Shown: positions 1 to 8,934 of the stretch, piece by piece
How the letters are laid out: every line of letters begins with the position of its first letter
Position numbering within the stretch: position 1 is the stretch's first letter
Assembly: GCA_014218215.1 (NCBI GenBank)
Contig: CP043652.1
Span: forward strand, 3,162,001 to 3,226,000
Length of the DNA stretch: 64,000 nt
Direction of reading: 5' to 3'
Origin: Geodermatophilaceae bacterium NBWT11
GTDB taxonomy: Bacteria > Actinomycetota > Actinomycetes > Mycobacteriales > Geodermatophilaceae
The notes under the pieces: generated by a model
What the model was told of the DNA's origin: nothing
The model's database searches: none
Seen by the model: only the letters and a program-made list of their open reading frames with translations
Position numbers and translations under genes: made by a program

Positions 1-301
1 TCGCCGGACGAAACGCGCGATCGACCTGCAAACACCGGAAAAAATCCGGTCGGAACGTCCGTGTTGCGCTGATGTTGCGGCCAGCTGGGAGCCGTCTTCC
101 CAGGTCGTGAGCCCAGGTCACAAATCGGTGACGGTCGTGGACTGCCTTCTCCGGGGGTGCCTAGTGTCCTGCAGGTCGTCCCTGGTCGGCAGCTGTCTCC
201 CAGGTGCGTGTCCATCCCAGTCCGGTCCGGACGCCGATCGTGTCCGACCGGGCAGACCAGGTCAGTCCCCCCGCATCGCGGGTCGAGGGAGGCAGTTGAA
301 C
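1..301. other. Non-coding leader region upstream of the peptide transporter
   Basis: I see no convincing gene here. A reading frame open from 107 continues into the lipoprotein gene, but its first 65 codons do not look like a signal peptide. A small inverted repeat (ACCGGA, five A, TCCGGT) lies at 34-50. The stretch probably holds the transporter promoter and a long untranslated leader. Confidence 0.6.
138..167 (+). promoter_or_regulatory. Possible vegetative promoter of the peptide transporter operon
   Basis: TGGACT (138-143) and TAGTGT (162-167) are separated by 18 bp, a fair match to a housekeeping -35/-10 pair. It would give a leader of about 130 nt before the GTG start at 302. Motif match only. 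Confidence 0.3.
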
Positions 302-2032
302 GTGAAGTTGAGCAAGCGCAGTGCAGTGCTCATCGCATCCGGCATGGCCGGCGCGATGGCGCTGTCGGCGTGCGGTGGCGGCAGCAGCGACGGCGGCGGT
401 GGGGGCGGCGACGCGGCCTCCGGTTCCGGTCGGGTCGTCTTCGGTGAGTCCACGGACTTCCCGGAGAACCTGTTCCCCTACATCGCGGCCGGCAACGCCA
501 CCTCCGTGGCCAACCTGCTCATCCGCGTCCTGCCCGGCCCCTACGTGGTCGAGCCGGACTTCAGCGTGAACTGGGACCAGGACCTCCTGGCCTCCGAGCC
601 CGAGCTGGACACCGCCGACGGCGGCCAGGTCAACACCTACGAGATCAACCCCGACGCGGTGTGGAGCGACGGCACCCCGATCACCGCCGACGACTTCGAG
701 TTCACCTACCGGGCCAGCCGGTCCGGCGACCCGGCCGACGGCGGCTGCGCCTCGCTGCTGTCGACCACCGGGTACGAGCAGATCGCCTCCGTCGAGGGGT
801 CCGGTGACGACAACAAGACCGTCACCGTCACCTACGAGACCCCGTTCTCGGACTGGCAGTCGCTGTTCGGCAACCTGCTGCCGGCCCACCTCATGGACAA
901 CGAGGACCCGGTCGCCCTCTGCGACACGATCACCGCCGGCTGGGCGATCTCCGACGGCATCGTCGACGACATCTCCGCCGGCCCGTGGCAGATCAAGGCC
1001 GAGAACATCGACGTCGGCGGCCAGATCGTCGTCCTGACCCCCAACCCCCAGTGGTGGGGCGAGCCGACCGGGCTGGCCCAGCTGGTCGTGCAGAACATCG
1101 GCAACGACCCGACCACCGCGGTCCAGGGCATCCAGTCCGGTGAGCTCGGCGTGATCTACCCGCAGCCGCAGCTCGACCTCGTCGACCAGATCGAGGGCCT
1201 GGCCCCCAACGTCGACTCCAACGTGACGTTCGGTCTGTCCTTCGAGCACCTGGACTTCAACACCACGACCCCGGTGCTGAGCTCGCTCGCCGTCCGCCAG
1301 GCCTTCACGATGGCCCTGGACCGGCAGGAGATCGTCGACCAGACCGTCGGGCAGTTCTCCTCCGACGCCGAGGTCCTGCAGAACCGGATCTACTTCAACA
1401 ACCAGCCGCAGTACCAGGACACCGCTCCCGAGGAGTACAAGGAGCAGAACGTCGAGCAGGCCAAGGCGCTGCTCGAGTCCGACGGCTGGGCCCTGGGCTC
1501 CGACGGCGTCTACGCCAAGGACGGCGAGCGGCTGACGGTCCAGATCGACACCACGGCCAACAACCCGCTGCGTCAGACGACCATCGAGGTCATGATCCCG
1601 CAGCTGGCCGAGGCCGGCATCGAGGCGACGTTCAACGCCAACCCCGACATCTTCGCCGGTGCCGAGGCGCCGACGTCGCTGGAGGCCGGTGGCTTCCAGG
1701 CCGCCGTCTTCGCCTGGGTCGGCTCGCCGTTCCGCGGTGCCACGCAGTCGATCTACCAGACCCCGCAGGGCGACAACATCGGCCAGAACTACTCCCGTCA
1801 GGGCACGGCCGAGATCGACGAGCTGTTCGCGCAGTTCCAGGTCGAGCCCGACCCCGACGCGCAGGCCGAGCTGGGCAACCAGATCGACGCGCTCCTCTGG
1901 GGCCAGGTCGCCACGGTGCCCCTGTACCAGAAGCCCACCTTCATCGGCTTCCAGAGCTCGATCGGCAACGTCGAGGACAACTCGACCCAGGCCGGTCCGT
2001 TGTGGAACTCCGACCTGTGGACGGTGCAGTGA
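302..2032 (+). CDS. ABC transporter substrate-binding lipoprotein, peptide/nickel family 5
   Basis: A 576-residue extracytoplasmic solute receptor that delivers oligopeptides (or a similar solute) to the permeases encoded downstream. GTG at 302 is chosen because a GGGAGG ribosome site lies just upstream and the protein then starts with a basic, hydrophobic lipoprotein signal ending in the lipobox LSAC; Cys24 would be lipidated. A Gly/Ser-rich linker follows, then a family 5 binding fold with the typical FNTTTPVLSSLAVRQAF region. A longer in-frame start at 107 is unlikely because it would bury the signal peptide. It is first in a five-gene set but is separated from the permeases by a strong hairpin, so the receptor is probably made in excess. 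The ligand cannot be read from sequence. Confidence 0.93.
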   Translation: MKLSKRSAVLIASGMAGAMALSACGGGSSDGGGGGGDAASGSGRVVFGESTDFPENLFPYIAAGNATSVANLLIRVLPGPYVVEPDFSVNWDQDLLASEPELDTADGGQVNTYEINPDAVWSDGTPITADDFEFTYRASRSGDPADGGCASLLSTTGYEQIASVEGSGDDNKTVTVTYETPFSDWQSLFGNLLPAHLMDNEDPVALCDTITAGWAISDGIVDDISAGPWQIKAENIDVGGQIVVLTPNPQWWGEPTGLAQLVVQNIGNDPTTAVQGIQSGELGVIYPQPQLDLVDQIEGLAPNVDSNVTFGLSFEHLDFNTTTPVLSSLAVRQAFTMALDRQEIVDQTVGQFSSDAEVLQNRIYFNNQPQYQDTAPEEYKEQNVEQAKALLESDGWALGSDGVYAKDGERLTVQIDTTANNPLRQTTIEVMIPQLAEAGIEATFNANPDIFAGAEAPTSLEAGGFQAAVFAWVGSPFRGATQSIYQTPQGDNIGQNYSRQGTAEIDELFAQFQVEPDPDAQAELGNQIDALLWGQVATVPLYQKPTFIGFQSSIGNVEDNSTQAGPLWNSDLWTVQ

Positions 2033-2088
2033 CCCCGAGCCGCTGAGGCTCTGATCCACCCGCACCACCAGCACGACCGCTCGCACAC

Positions 2089-2122
2089 CGCGGCCCCCGG
2101 GGGCACACCCCCGGGGGCCGCG
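2089..2122 (+). terminator. Perfect 15-bp hairpin after the binding-protein gene
   Basis: Two 15-nt arms (2089-2103 and 2108-2122) are exact reverse complements around the loop CACA. There is no T-tract, as is common in high-GC actinomycetes. It may end most transcripts from the lipoprotein gene or protect their 3' ends. Confidence 0.75.
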
Positions 2123-2196
2123 CTGCGTCCAGCCCCGACCGGGCAGGACGAGCTGCTGAACTGGTCGTTCCGACCGGACGACTTCCGCTCTCGGCG

Positions 2197-2202
2197 TAAG
2201 GT
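2197..2202 (+). promoter_or_regulatory. -10 box for leaderless transcription of the first permease gene
   Basis: TAAGGT lies 6 nt before the ATG at 2209, and no Shine-Dalgarno sequence is visible. It follows the terminator hairpin, so the permease-ATPase genes probably have their own leaderless transcript. Confidence 0.55.
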
Positions 2203-2208
2203 CCCCGC

Positions 2209-3198
2209 ATGTTCTTCTTCACGATCCGACGCATCATCGCGTCCGTCTTCGTGTTGCTCGCCAGCTCGCTCCTGGTCTTCGCGCTCTGTGCCGCGAGCTT
2301 CGACCCGTTGCAGCGCTTCCGGCAGCGGCAGCCCCCGCCGAGCCAGGCCTACCTCGACGGCATCTCCGAGCAGCTGGGCCTCAACGACAACTTCTTCGTC
2401 CGCTACTGGCGGTGGTTGTCCGGGGTCTTCACCGGCGACTTCGGCGACACCATCAACGGCACGCCGGTCATGGACCAGCTCCCCGGCCGCCTGCTGGTGA
2501 CCGGCCGGATGATCATCCTGGCCATCGTCATCGCCGTGGTGCTGGCGATCATCGTGGGCGTGGTCGGCGCCGTCCGGCAGTACAAGCCCTCGGACTACGC
2601 CTTCACGTTCCTGGTCTACCTGCTCATCGCGCTGCCGACGTTCTGGTTCGCCGCGATCCTCAAGGAGTTCGTCGCCGGCGGGGTGAACGACATCTTCGGC
2701 AGGCAGGTGCTCTACACGATCGGTGAGGAGACACCGGGCATCGCGCTGTACGCCACGGACTCCGAGATCTGGGCCGACCGGCTGGGTCACCTCGTGCTGC
2801 CGACCGTGAGCCTGGCGCTGCTGTCCTTCGCCGCCTGGAGCCGCTTCCAGCGCTCGGCGATGCTCGACGTGCTCGGCTCGGACTACATGCGCCTGGCCCG
2901 CGCCAAGGGCCTCACCTACCGCCGGGTCGTGGTCAAGCACGGTCTGCGCAACGCGCTGATCCCGCTGACCACCGTCGTCGCGCTGGGCATCGGCACGCTG
3001 TTCGGCGGTGCGGTCATCACCGAGCAGGTGTTCGTCTGGCACGGCATGGGCGAGTACCTGATCAAGAACGGCATCGGGGCGAACGACATCAACGTCGTCC
3101 TGGGCTGGCTGCTCATCAGCGCCGTCTTCGTCGTGGTGTTCAACCTCGTCGCCGACGTCCTCTACGCGGTCCTCGACCCGCGCATCCGTCTCGCCTGA
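2209..3198 (+). CDS. Peptide ABC transporter permease, DppB/OppB type
   Basis: A 329-residue inner-membrane permease, one of the two channel subunits. The N-terminal helix (about residues 8-28) is followed by a region of roughly 70 residues and then a five-helix BPD_transp_1 core. The cytoplasmic EAA-type loop that contacts the ATPases reads DYMRLARAKGL and is followed by the LRNALIPL segment typical of DppB. The ATG at 2209 fits the family N-terminus. The DppC-type partner begins 20 bp downstream. Substrate is inferred from family only. Confidence 0.93.
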   Translation: MFFFTIRRIIASVFVLLASSLLVFALCAASFDPLQRFRQRQPPPSQAYLDGISEQLGLNDNFFVRYWRWLSGVFTGDFGDTINGTPVMDQLPGRLLVTGRMIILAIVIAVVLAIIVGVVGAVRQYKPSDYAFTFLVYLLIALPTFWFAAILKEFVAGGVNDIFGRQVLYTIGEETPGIALYATDSEIWADRLGHLVLPTVSLALLSFAAWSRFQRSAMLDVLGSDYMRLARAKGLTYRRVVVKHGLRNALIPLTTVVALGIGTLFGGAVITEQVFVWHGMGEYLIKNGIGANDINVVLGWLLISAVFVVVFNLVADVLYAVLDPRIRLA

Positions 3199-3218
3199 TC
3201 GGCAGAGGAGAAGCCACC

Positions 3219-4175
3219 ATGGCCACCACCCAGGCCGCCGCGTCGGCGGCCCTTCCCGCCGAGCCCGGCGCCCCGAACGGCGGCGGCGTCGAGCGCGAGT
3301 TCACCGTCAAGGCGCGCAGCCAGCGCCAGCAGATCGTCCGCCGCTTCACCCGCAACAAGGTCGGCATGACCGGCCTGGTCGTCTTCGTGCTGCTGCTGGT
3401 CTTCGGCTTCCTCGGCCCGCTGGTCTACACGACCGACTACGCGACCCAGAACTCCGGCGCCCAGTCGGTCCCCCCGGGGTCGCAGGGCTACCCGCTGGGC
3501 AGCGACGCCATCGGCCGCGACCTGCTCGCCGGCCTCATGCAGGGCGTGCAGCGCTCGCTGTTCATCGTCCTGCTGTTCGTGGCCATCGCGCTGCCGCTGG
3601 GTCTGCTCGTCGGGGCGCTGGCCGGCTACTTCGGCCGCTGGATCGACAGCGTGCTCATGCGCTTCGTCGACCTGATCCTCACCGTGCCGCTGCTGGTCGT
3701 GCTGATCGTCGTGGCCAGCAACTTCCCCAGCTCCCGCACCCCGCTGGGCGTCGGCATCATCCTGGGGCTGTTCGGCTGGCTGGACCTCGCGCGGATCGTC
3801 CGCAGCCAGTTCCTCTCCCTGCGGGAGAAGGAGTACGTGGAGGCCGCGCACGCCCTGGGCGCCTCGAACAGCCGGATCATCTTCAAGCACCTGATCCCGA
3901 ACGCCCTGGGGTCGCTGATCGTCTGGACGACGCTGGCCGCGGCCACCGCGATCATCCTCGAGGCCTCGCTGACCTACCTGGGCTTCGGCGTCAACGGCGC
4001 CAACCAGACGTCGCTGGGCCGCCTGGTCTCCGACGGGGTCCAGGCCACGACGACGCGACCCTGGCTCTTCTACTTCCCCGGCGTCACCCTGCTGATCATC
4101 GTGCTGTCGATCAACCTGATCGGCGACGGGATCCGGGACGCCTTCGACCCGAGCAACCGCCGCGTGCGGGCCTAG
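3219..4175 (+). CDS. Peptide ABC transporter permease, DppC/OppC type
   Basis: A 318-residue second channel subunit. About 45 cytoplasmic residues, including the family signature around RRFTRNKVGMTGL, precede the first helix. The EAA loop reads EYVEAAHALGASN, followed by the conserved HLIPNALG. The start has a good ribosome site (GCAGAGGAG at 3202-3210). It sits between the other permease and the ATPases in one transcription unit. Confidence 0.93.
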   Translation: MATTQAAASAALPAEPGAPNGGGVEREFTVKARSQRQQIVRRFTRNKVGMTGLVVFVLLLVFGFLGPLVYTTDYATQNSGAQSVPPGSQGYPLGSDAIGRDLLAGLMQGVQRSLFIVLLFVAIALPLGLLVGALAGYFGRWIDSVLMRFVDLILTVPLLVVLIVVASNFPSSRTPLGVGIILGLFGWLDLARIVRSQFLSLREKEYVEAAHALGASNSRIIFKHLIPNALGSLIVWTTLAAATAIILEASLTYLGFGVNGANQTSLGRLVSDGVQATTTRPWLFYFPGVTLLIIVLSINLIGDGIRDAFDPSNRRVRA

Positions 4176-4185
4176 GGGGATCACC

Positions 4186-5460
4186 GTGTCCACAGCCGTC
4201 TCGTCCCAGTCCTCGGGTGCCCTGTCCCAGGGCGGCACCCGCGCCACCAGCCTCCCCGGCTTCGACGCCTCCGCGCCGCTGCTCACCGTGGAGGACCTCA
4301 ACGTCCGCTTCCCGACCGAGGACGGCGTCGTGCACGCCGTCCGCGGGGTGGACTACACGCTGCGTTCCGGGGAGGTCCTCGGCATCGTCGGGGAGTCCGG
4401 TTCGGGCAAGTCGGTGACCTCGCTGGCCGTCATGGGCCTGCTGCCCGGCTCCGCCCGGGTCAGCGGCTCGATCCGCTACCGCGGCCAGGAGCTGCTCGGC
4501 CAGAGCGACCGCTCGATGTCGCGGGTCCGCGGCAAGGGCGTCTCGATGATCTTCCAGGACCCGATGACCTCGCTGGACCCCGTCTACCGGGTGGGCTTCC
4601 AGATCGAGGAGACCCTGCGCTCGCACGACAAGTCGCTGTCCTCGAAGGCGGCTGCCGGTCGCGCCGGTGAGCTGCTGGAGATGGTCGGCATCCCGAACGC
4701 CCGGGAGCGGGTGCGGTCCTACCCGCACGAGTTCTCCGGCGGCATGCGCCAGCGCGTGGTCATCGCGATCGCCATGGCCAACCAGCCCGACGTGATCATC
4801 GCCGACGAGCCGACGACGGCCCTGGACGTCACCGTGCAGGCCCAGATCCTCGAGGTGCTGCAGACCGCGCTCACCGAGACCGGCGCGGCGATGGTGCTCA
4901 TCACCCACGACCTCGGCGTCGTGGCCGGGATCGCCGACCGGGTGCTGGTCATGTACGCCGGCCGCCCGGTCGAGATCGGCTCGGTCGAGGACATCTACTA
5001 CGAGCCGCGGATGCCCTACACCCTCGGGCTGCTTGGCTCGCTGCCCCGGCTGGACTCCTCCACCAAGCAGCGGCTCACCCCGATCAAGGGCTCGCCCCCC
5101 TCGGTGGTCAACATGCCCCCCGGGTGCCCGTTCGCCCCGCGGTGCCCGCTGCACCAGCCCGAGTGCGACGTCGCCGAGCCCGACCGGGTCGACGTCGGCC
5201 ACGGCCACACCGCGGCCTGCATCCGCACCGACGAGGTGGCCCGCGCCCACGGCGAGGCGGCCCGGATCTTCGACGAGACCCCCACGGACGACGTGCTGGG
5301 CTCCGCGGCGCCGGTGGACCCCGCCGGTGAGGTCGGTGTCACCGACTCCGGTGCCCCCGGTGTGCCGCTGGCCGACCAGAACCAGACCCCGACCGCGGAC
5401 GGGCGCACCGGCTCGCTGCTGGACACCCCGGCCATGCCCCAGGACGGAGACCGACGATGA
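4186..5460 (+). CDS. Peptide ABC transporter ATP-binding protein, DppD/OppD type
   Basis: A 424-residue ATPase that powers import together with the next gene product. Walker A (GESGSGKS), the ABC signature (SGGMRQR) and Walker B ([11 protein letters not shown]) are intact, and the C-terminal oligopeptide/dipeptide ABC region carries the Cys-rich [16 protein letters not shown]. After that come roughly 90 extra residues rich in Ala, Asp, Pro and Gly with no recognisable domain, longer than usual for the family. The GTG start follows AGGGGGA. The end overlaps the next ATG by 4 bp (ATGA), implying translational coupling. Confidence 0.93.
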   Translation: MSTAVSSQSSGALSQGGTRATSLPGFDASAPLLTVEDLNVRFPTEDGVVHAVRGVDYTLRSGEVLGIVGESGSGKSVTSLAVMGLLPGSARVSGSIRYRGQELLGQSDRSMSRVRGKGVSMIFQDPMTSLDPVYRVGFQIEETLRSHDKSLSSKAAAGRAGELLEMVGIPNARERVRSYPHEFSGGMRQRVVIAIAMANQPDVIIADEPTTALDVTVQAQILEVLQTALTETGAAMVLITHDLGVVAGIADRVLVMYAGRPVEIGSVEDIYYEPRMPYTLGLLGSLPRLDSSTKQRLTPIKGSPPSVVNMPPGCPFAPRCPLHQPECDVAEPDRVDVGHGHTAACIRTDEVARAHGEAARIFDETPTDDVLGSAAPVDPAGEVGVTDSGAPGVPLADQNQTPTADGRTGSLLDTPAMPQDGDRR

Positions 5461-6488
5461 CCGCCACCCGTGAGCCGATCCTGAGCGTCCGCGGTCTGGA
5501 GAAGCACTTCCCGATCAAGGGCGGTGGCCTCATCAAGCGCACCGTCGGCGCCGTCCGCGCGGTGGACGGCCTGGACCTGGACCTCTACCCCGGCGAGGTG
5601 CTCGGCCTGGTCGGCGAGTCCGGCTGCGGCAAGTCCACGACCGGGCGGGCGATCCTCAACCTGCAGCCGGCCACCGGCGGCTCGGTGGTCTTCCAGGGCC
5701 GGGAGATCGTCGGGCTCGGGCGCAAGGAGATGCGCCCGCTGCGCCGGGACATCCAGATCGTCTTCCAGGACCCGTACGCCTCGCTGAACCCGCGGCTGCC
5801 GGTCTTCGACATCGTCGCCGAGCCGCTGATCATCCACGGCCTGACCAAGGACGAGGCGGAGCTGCGCGAGCGGGTCCGCACCCTGGTGGAGACCGTCGGC
5901 CTCAACCCCGAGCACACCAACCGGTACCCGGCGGAGTTCTCCGGCGGCCAGCGCCAGCGCATCGGCATCGCCCGGGCGCTCGCGCTGGAGCCGAAGGTGC
6001 TGGTGCTGGACGAGCCGGTGTCGGCGCTGGACGTGTCGATCCAGGCCGGTGTCATCAACCTCCTCGAGGACCTGAAGAACCGGTTGGGCCTGTCCTACCT
6101 GTTCATCGCCCACGACCTCTCGGTGGTGCGGCACATCTCCGACCGGGTCGCCGTGATGTACCTGGGCAAGATCATCGAGGTGGCCGACCGGGACGACCTG
6201 TTCGAGCGGCCGACCCACCCGTACACCCAGGCACTGCTGTCGGCGATCCCGCTGCCCGACCCGCGCCTGGAGCGCAGCCGGCAGCGGATCATCATCACCG
6301 GCGACGTGCCCAGCCCGGCGAACCCGCCCTCGGGCTGCCGGTTCCGCACCCGCTGCCAGAAGTTCGCCAACGAGCTCTCGGAGACCCAGCGGGAGAAGTG
6401 CATGACGCTGGAGCCCCCGCTGGAGTCCCGCGCGACGGCGAGCCACCTCAGCGCCTGCCACTACGCCGAGGCCACCAAGGTCCTCTGA
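5457..6488 (+). CDS. Peptide ABC transporter ATP-binding protein, DppF/OppF type
   Basis: A 343-residue second ATPase that pairs with the DppD-type subunit. Walker A (GESGCGKST), the signature (SGGQRQR) and Walker B ([12 protein letters not shown]) are present, and the C-terminal region ends with a Cys-containing segment around [11 protein letters not shown]. It is translationally coupled to the upstream gene through a 4-bp overlap and is the last gene of the importer. mshB starts 23 bp later, so read-through is possible. Confidence 0.93.
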   Translation: MTATREPILSVRGLEKHFPIKGGGLIKRTVGAVRAVDGLDLDLYPGEVLGLVGESGCGKSTTGRAILNLQPATGGSVVFQGREIVGLGRKEMRPLRRDIQIVFQDPYASLNPRLPVFDIVAEPLIIHGLTKDEAELRERVRTLVETVGLNPEHTNRYPAEFSGGQRQRIGIARALALEPKVLVLDEPVSALDVSIQAGVINLLEDLKNRLGLSYLFIAHDLSVVRHISDRVAVMYLGKIIEVADRDDLFERPTHPYTQALLSAIPLPDPRLERSRQRIIITGDVPSPANPPSGCRFRTRCQKFANELSETQREKCMTLEPPLESRATASHLSACHYAEATKVL

Positions 6489-6511
6489 GGCCGGTCGGGG
6501 ATCATGGCCGC

Positions 6512-7393
6512 GTGATCCCCGACCGCCGCCTGCTCCTGGTGCACGCCCACCCCGACGACGAGACGATCAACAACGGGGCGACCATGGCCCGCTACGTCGC
6601 CGAGGGCGCCGGGGTCACGCTGCTCACCTGCACGCTGGGCGAGGAGGGCGAGGTGATCGTCCCGGAGCTGGCCCAGCTGGCCGCCGACCAGGCCGACCAG
6701 CTCGGTGGCTACCGGATCCTGGAGCTGGCCGACGCGATGGCGGCCCTGGGGGTCACCGACCACCGGTTCCTCGGCGGGGCCGGCCACTGGCGCGACTCCG
6801 GCATGGTGGGGACGACGGCCAACGACCACCCCCGCGCGTTCTGGAACGCCGACCTCGACGAGGCCACCGCCGCGGTGGTGGCCGTGCTGCGCGAGGTGCG
6901 GCCCCAGGTGGTGGTCACCTACGACGAGCACGGTGGCTACGGCCACCCCGACCACGTCCAGGTGCACCGGGTGTCCATGCGGGCCGTCGAGGCCGCCGCC
7001 GACCCCGGCTACCGGCCCGACCTGGGCGCCCCGCACGACGTCGCCAAGGTCTACTGGACCTGCGTGCCGGTCTCGGTGCTGCAGCGGGGCATGGACGCCC
7101 TGGCCGCCGCCGACGCGGACTACGACGGCGCGACCGACGCCCGGGAGATCCCCTTCGCCGCCGAGGACGCCGACGTCACCTGCGAGCTGGACGGGACGGC
7201 GTTCCGGGCGCAGAAGACCGCCGGGATGGCCGCGCACGCCACCCAGCTGACGATGGAGGGCGACTTCTACGCCCTCTCCAACAACCTGGGCCAGGAGGTG
7301 CTGGTCACCGAGTACTACCGGCTGGTGCGGGGCGAGCGGGGCCCCGGCAGCGGCCCGCACGGCTGGGAGTCCGACCTGTTCGCCGGGCTGTGA
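6512..7393 (+). CDS. mshB: N-acetyl-GlcN-inositol deacetylase of mycothiol biosynthesis
   Basis: A 293-residue zinc-dependent LmbE-family deacetylase. It removes the acetyl group from GlcNAc-Ins to give GlcN-Ins, the second stage of mycothiol synthesis in the cytoplasm. Zinc and catalytic motifs are visible: HAHPDDE at residues 11-17 and GYGHPDH around residue 145. MshB-specific stretches ([31 protein letters not shown]) separate it from other LmbE enzymes such as Mca. The GTG at 6512 is chosen over an upstream in-frame start because homologues begin just before the [11 protein letters not shown] strand. Its stop overlaps the next start (GTGA). Confidence 0.93.
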   Translation: MIPDRRLLLVHAHPDDETINNGATMARYVAEGAGVTLLTCTLGEEGEVIVPELAQLAADQADQLGGYRILELADAMAALGVTDHRFLGGAGHWRDSGMVGTTANDHPRAFWNADLDEATAAVVAVLREVRPQVVVTYDEHGGYGHPDHVQVHRVSMRAVEAAADPGYRPDLGAPHDVAKVYWTCVPVSVLQRGMDALAAADADYDGATDAREIPFAAEDADVTCELDGTAFRAQKTAGMAAHATQLTMEGDFYALSNNLGQEVLVTEYYRLVRGERGPGSGPHGWESDLFAGL

Positions 7394-7794
7394 GGGGGCT
7401 CCGGCTGCTCGGCTGGGGGCTGCTCGCCGTCGTCGTGGCGGCCTGGCTCGCGGTGGTCGAGGTGTTCTGGCTGCCGCTGCGGGTGGGCCCGGTGCCCGTG
7501 CCGGTGTCCCTGGTCGCCGCGGTGGTGGGCAACCTGGTGCTGGTCTCGTGGGCGCACCGGTTGTCCGGGTCGCGGGTGGTCGCCGTCCTGCCGGCCGTCG
7601 TCTGGCTGGTCGTCGCGATCGCTGCGTCGGTGCGCCGTCCCGAGGGCGACCTGCTGATCACCGGCGCGACGACGGCGACCCAGCTGGTCGGGCTGGGGTT
7701 CCTGCTGGTCGGGGTGCTGGCGGCGTCCTTCGCCGTCGGCCGGGCGCTCAGCCGGCCGGTGCCCAGCGGTAGTGGTAGCGGTGGTGCTCGATGA
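7390..7794 (+). CDS. Small four-helix membrane protein downstream of mshB
   Basis: A 134-residue protein with about four hydrophobic segments (roughly residues 7-27, 36-54, 64-78 and 94-118) and a Ser/Gly-rich tail. It resembles the small conserved membrane protein often found next to mshB in actinobacteria (a DUF6113-type family from memory). The GTG start overlaps the mshB stop by 4 bp, so the two are co-translated. Its 3' end overlaps the convergent acetyltransferase by 47 bp. Function unknown. Confidence 0.75.
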   Translation: MRGLRLLGWGLLAVVVAAWLAVVEVFWLPLRVGPVPVPVSLVAAVVGNLVLVSWAHRLSGSRVVAVLPAVVWLVVAIAASVRRPEGDLLITGATTATQLVGLGFLLVGVLAASFAVGRALSRPVPSGSGSGGAR

Positions 7795-8497
7795 GGCCCA
7801 GTCGCCGGTAGAGCGCCCGTGCCGGGGCGTTGGCCTCGGTGACCTGCAGGTAGCACCAGCGGGCGCCCTCACCGAACGCCCAGCCCTGCAGGGTGCGGGT
7901 GACCGCGCCGCCCAGCCCGCGCCGTCGTGCCGACGCCGCGACCTCGACCGCGGTGACCCCGAGCCAGTCCCCGACGAGGACGCCGCGGGCGACGGCGAGC
8001 ACGTCGCCGTCGGGGGAGCGGACCGAGGCGAAGCGCACCCGGTCGGCCCCGGTCAGCACGTCGAGGGCCGCGTCGGGCAGCGGCGCCCCGTTCAGCCGGG
8101 CGGTGGCCAGCCAGGCGGCGTCCGGGGCGACGTCGAGCAGCACCCGGTCGTCGGTGCCGTCGTCCTCCAGCGGGGCGGTGAGCACGAGGGTGTCGGCGTC
8201 GCGCTCCCAGCCGGCGGCGGCGAGGGCCGCGTCCGCGGCCCGGGACTGCCGACCGGGGAGCTGGGCGCAGGGGGTCAGGCCCCGGTCGGCGTACCAGTCG
8301 ACGACGGCGGGGACGGCGTCGGTGAGCGGGCGGCCGGGGTCGCCCACGACGAGGACGGAGTGCGCCCGCTTGGTGAAGCCGCCGCCCCCGGCCCGCAGCA
8401 GCCAGTCGCCCAGCGGCTGGACCTCGGCACCGCGCCAGCCCCGGGCGGCCAGGTGCTCCAGCTCGACCACGTCGAGCGGACTGCGGCGCTGGCCCAC
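7748..8497 (-). CDS. GNAT-family N-acetyltransferase
   Basis: A 249-residue acetyltransferase. The C-terminal half carries the GNAT fold: VTAVEVAASARRRGLGGAV matches the acetyl-CoA-binding motif A (R/Q-x-x-G-x-G/A), and [20 protein letters not shown] matches motif B. The N-terminal half is a degenerate second GNAT-like unit. GTG at 8497 is chosen because GAGGAGG lies directly upstream; an alternative GTG at 8533 lacks such a site. The substrate is unknown. It is encoded divergently from fdxA. Confidence 0.85.
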   Translation of the reverse strand: MGQRRSPLDVVELEHLAARGWRGAEVQPLGDWLLRAGGGGFTKRAHSVLVVGDPGRPLTDAVPAVVDWYADRGLTPCAQLPGRQSRAADAALAAAGWERDADTLVLTAPLEDDGTDDRVLLDVAPDAAWLATARLNGAPLPDAALDVLTGADRVRFASVRSPDGDVLAVARGVLVGDWLGVTAVEVAASARRRGLGGAVTRTLQGWAFGEGARWCYLQVTEANAPARALYRRLGLIEHHRYHYRWAPAG

Positions 8498-8562
8498 GGG
8501 GGTCCTCCTCGGTTCGGGGTGTCGCGGGCCCACCCGTCGGGGCGGGGCCGGTCACCACGGTC

Positions 8563-8568
8563 CATACT
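8563..8568 (+). promoter_or_regulatory. -10 box of fdxA
   Basis: CATACT lies about 45 nt upstream of the fdxA start, giving a leader of roughly 40 nt that contains the GGAGGG ribosome site. No clear -35 is seen. Confidence 0.45.
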
Positions 8569-8613
8569 GACGCGGAGCCCAGAACGCCCTGGTCGTACCC
8601 CGGAGGGACCCCC

Positions 8614-8934
8614 GTGACCTACGTCATCACCCAAGCCTGCGTCGACGTGCTCGACAAGGCGTGCATCGACGAGTGTCCGGTGGACTGCATCTACGAGGGC
8701 GACCGGATGCTGTACATCCACCCCGACGAGTGCGTGGACTGTGGCGCCTGCGAGCCGGTCTGCCCGGTCGAGGCCATCTACTACGAGGACGACGTCCCGG
8801 ACAAGTGGAAGGACTTCTACAACGCCAACGTGGAGTTCTTCTCCGACCTGGGCAGCCCCGGCGGTGCCGCGAAGACCGGCAAGATCGCCAAGGACCACCC
8901 GCTGGTGGCGGCCCTGCCGCCGCAGGGGGAGTGA
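8614..8934 (+). CDS. fdxA: 7Fe ferredoxin, FdxA/FdxC type
   Basis: A 106-residue soluble electron carrier. The first cluster region (CIDECPVDCI) and the second full [4Fe-4S] motif (CVDCGACEPVCP) fit a [3Fe-4S][4Fe-4S] ferredoxin, followed by the DKWKDFYNAN tail typical of actinobacterial FdxA. GTG is the start, with GGAGGG 7 nt upstream. Its stop overlaps the dapC start by 4 bp, an arrangement conserved in actinobacteria (M. tuberculosis fdxC and Rv1178, from memory). Confidence 0.93.
   Translation: MTYVITQACVDVLDKACIDECPVDCIYEGDRMLYIHPDECVDCGACEPVCPVEAIYYEDDVPDKWKDFYNANVEFFSDLGSPGGAAKTGKIAKDHPLVAALPPQGE

Noticed and set aside
34-50. Small hairpin as terminator of a gene left of the window
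   Set aside because: The stem is only 6 bp and the left neighbour is not in the window, so its role cannot be judged.
52-76. GGAAC with a downstream GTT as an ECF promoter for the peptide transporter
   Set aside because: The spacing is two bases shorter than in the sigE-type promoter, and such short words are common in this GC-rich DNA.
161-2086. Long antisense frame of 641 codons opposite the binding-protein gene
   Set aside because: It is rich in Arg, Gly, Val and Asp repeats typical of GC-rich shadow frames, while the plus strand has an intact lipoprotein signal and family fold.
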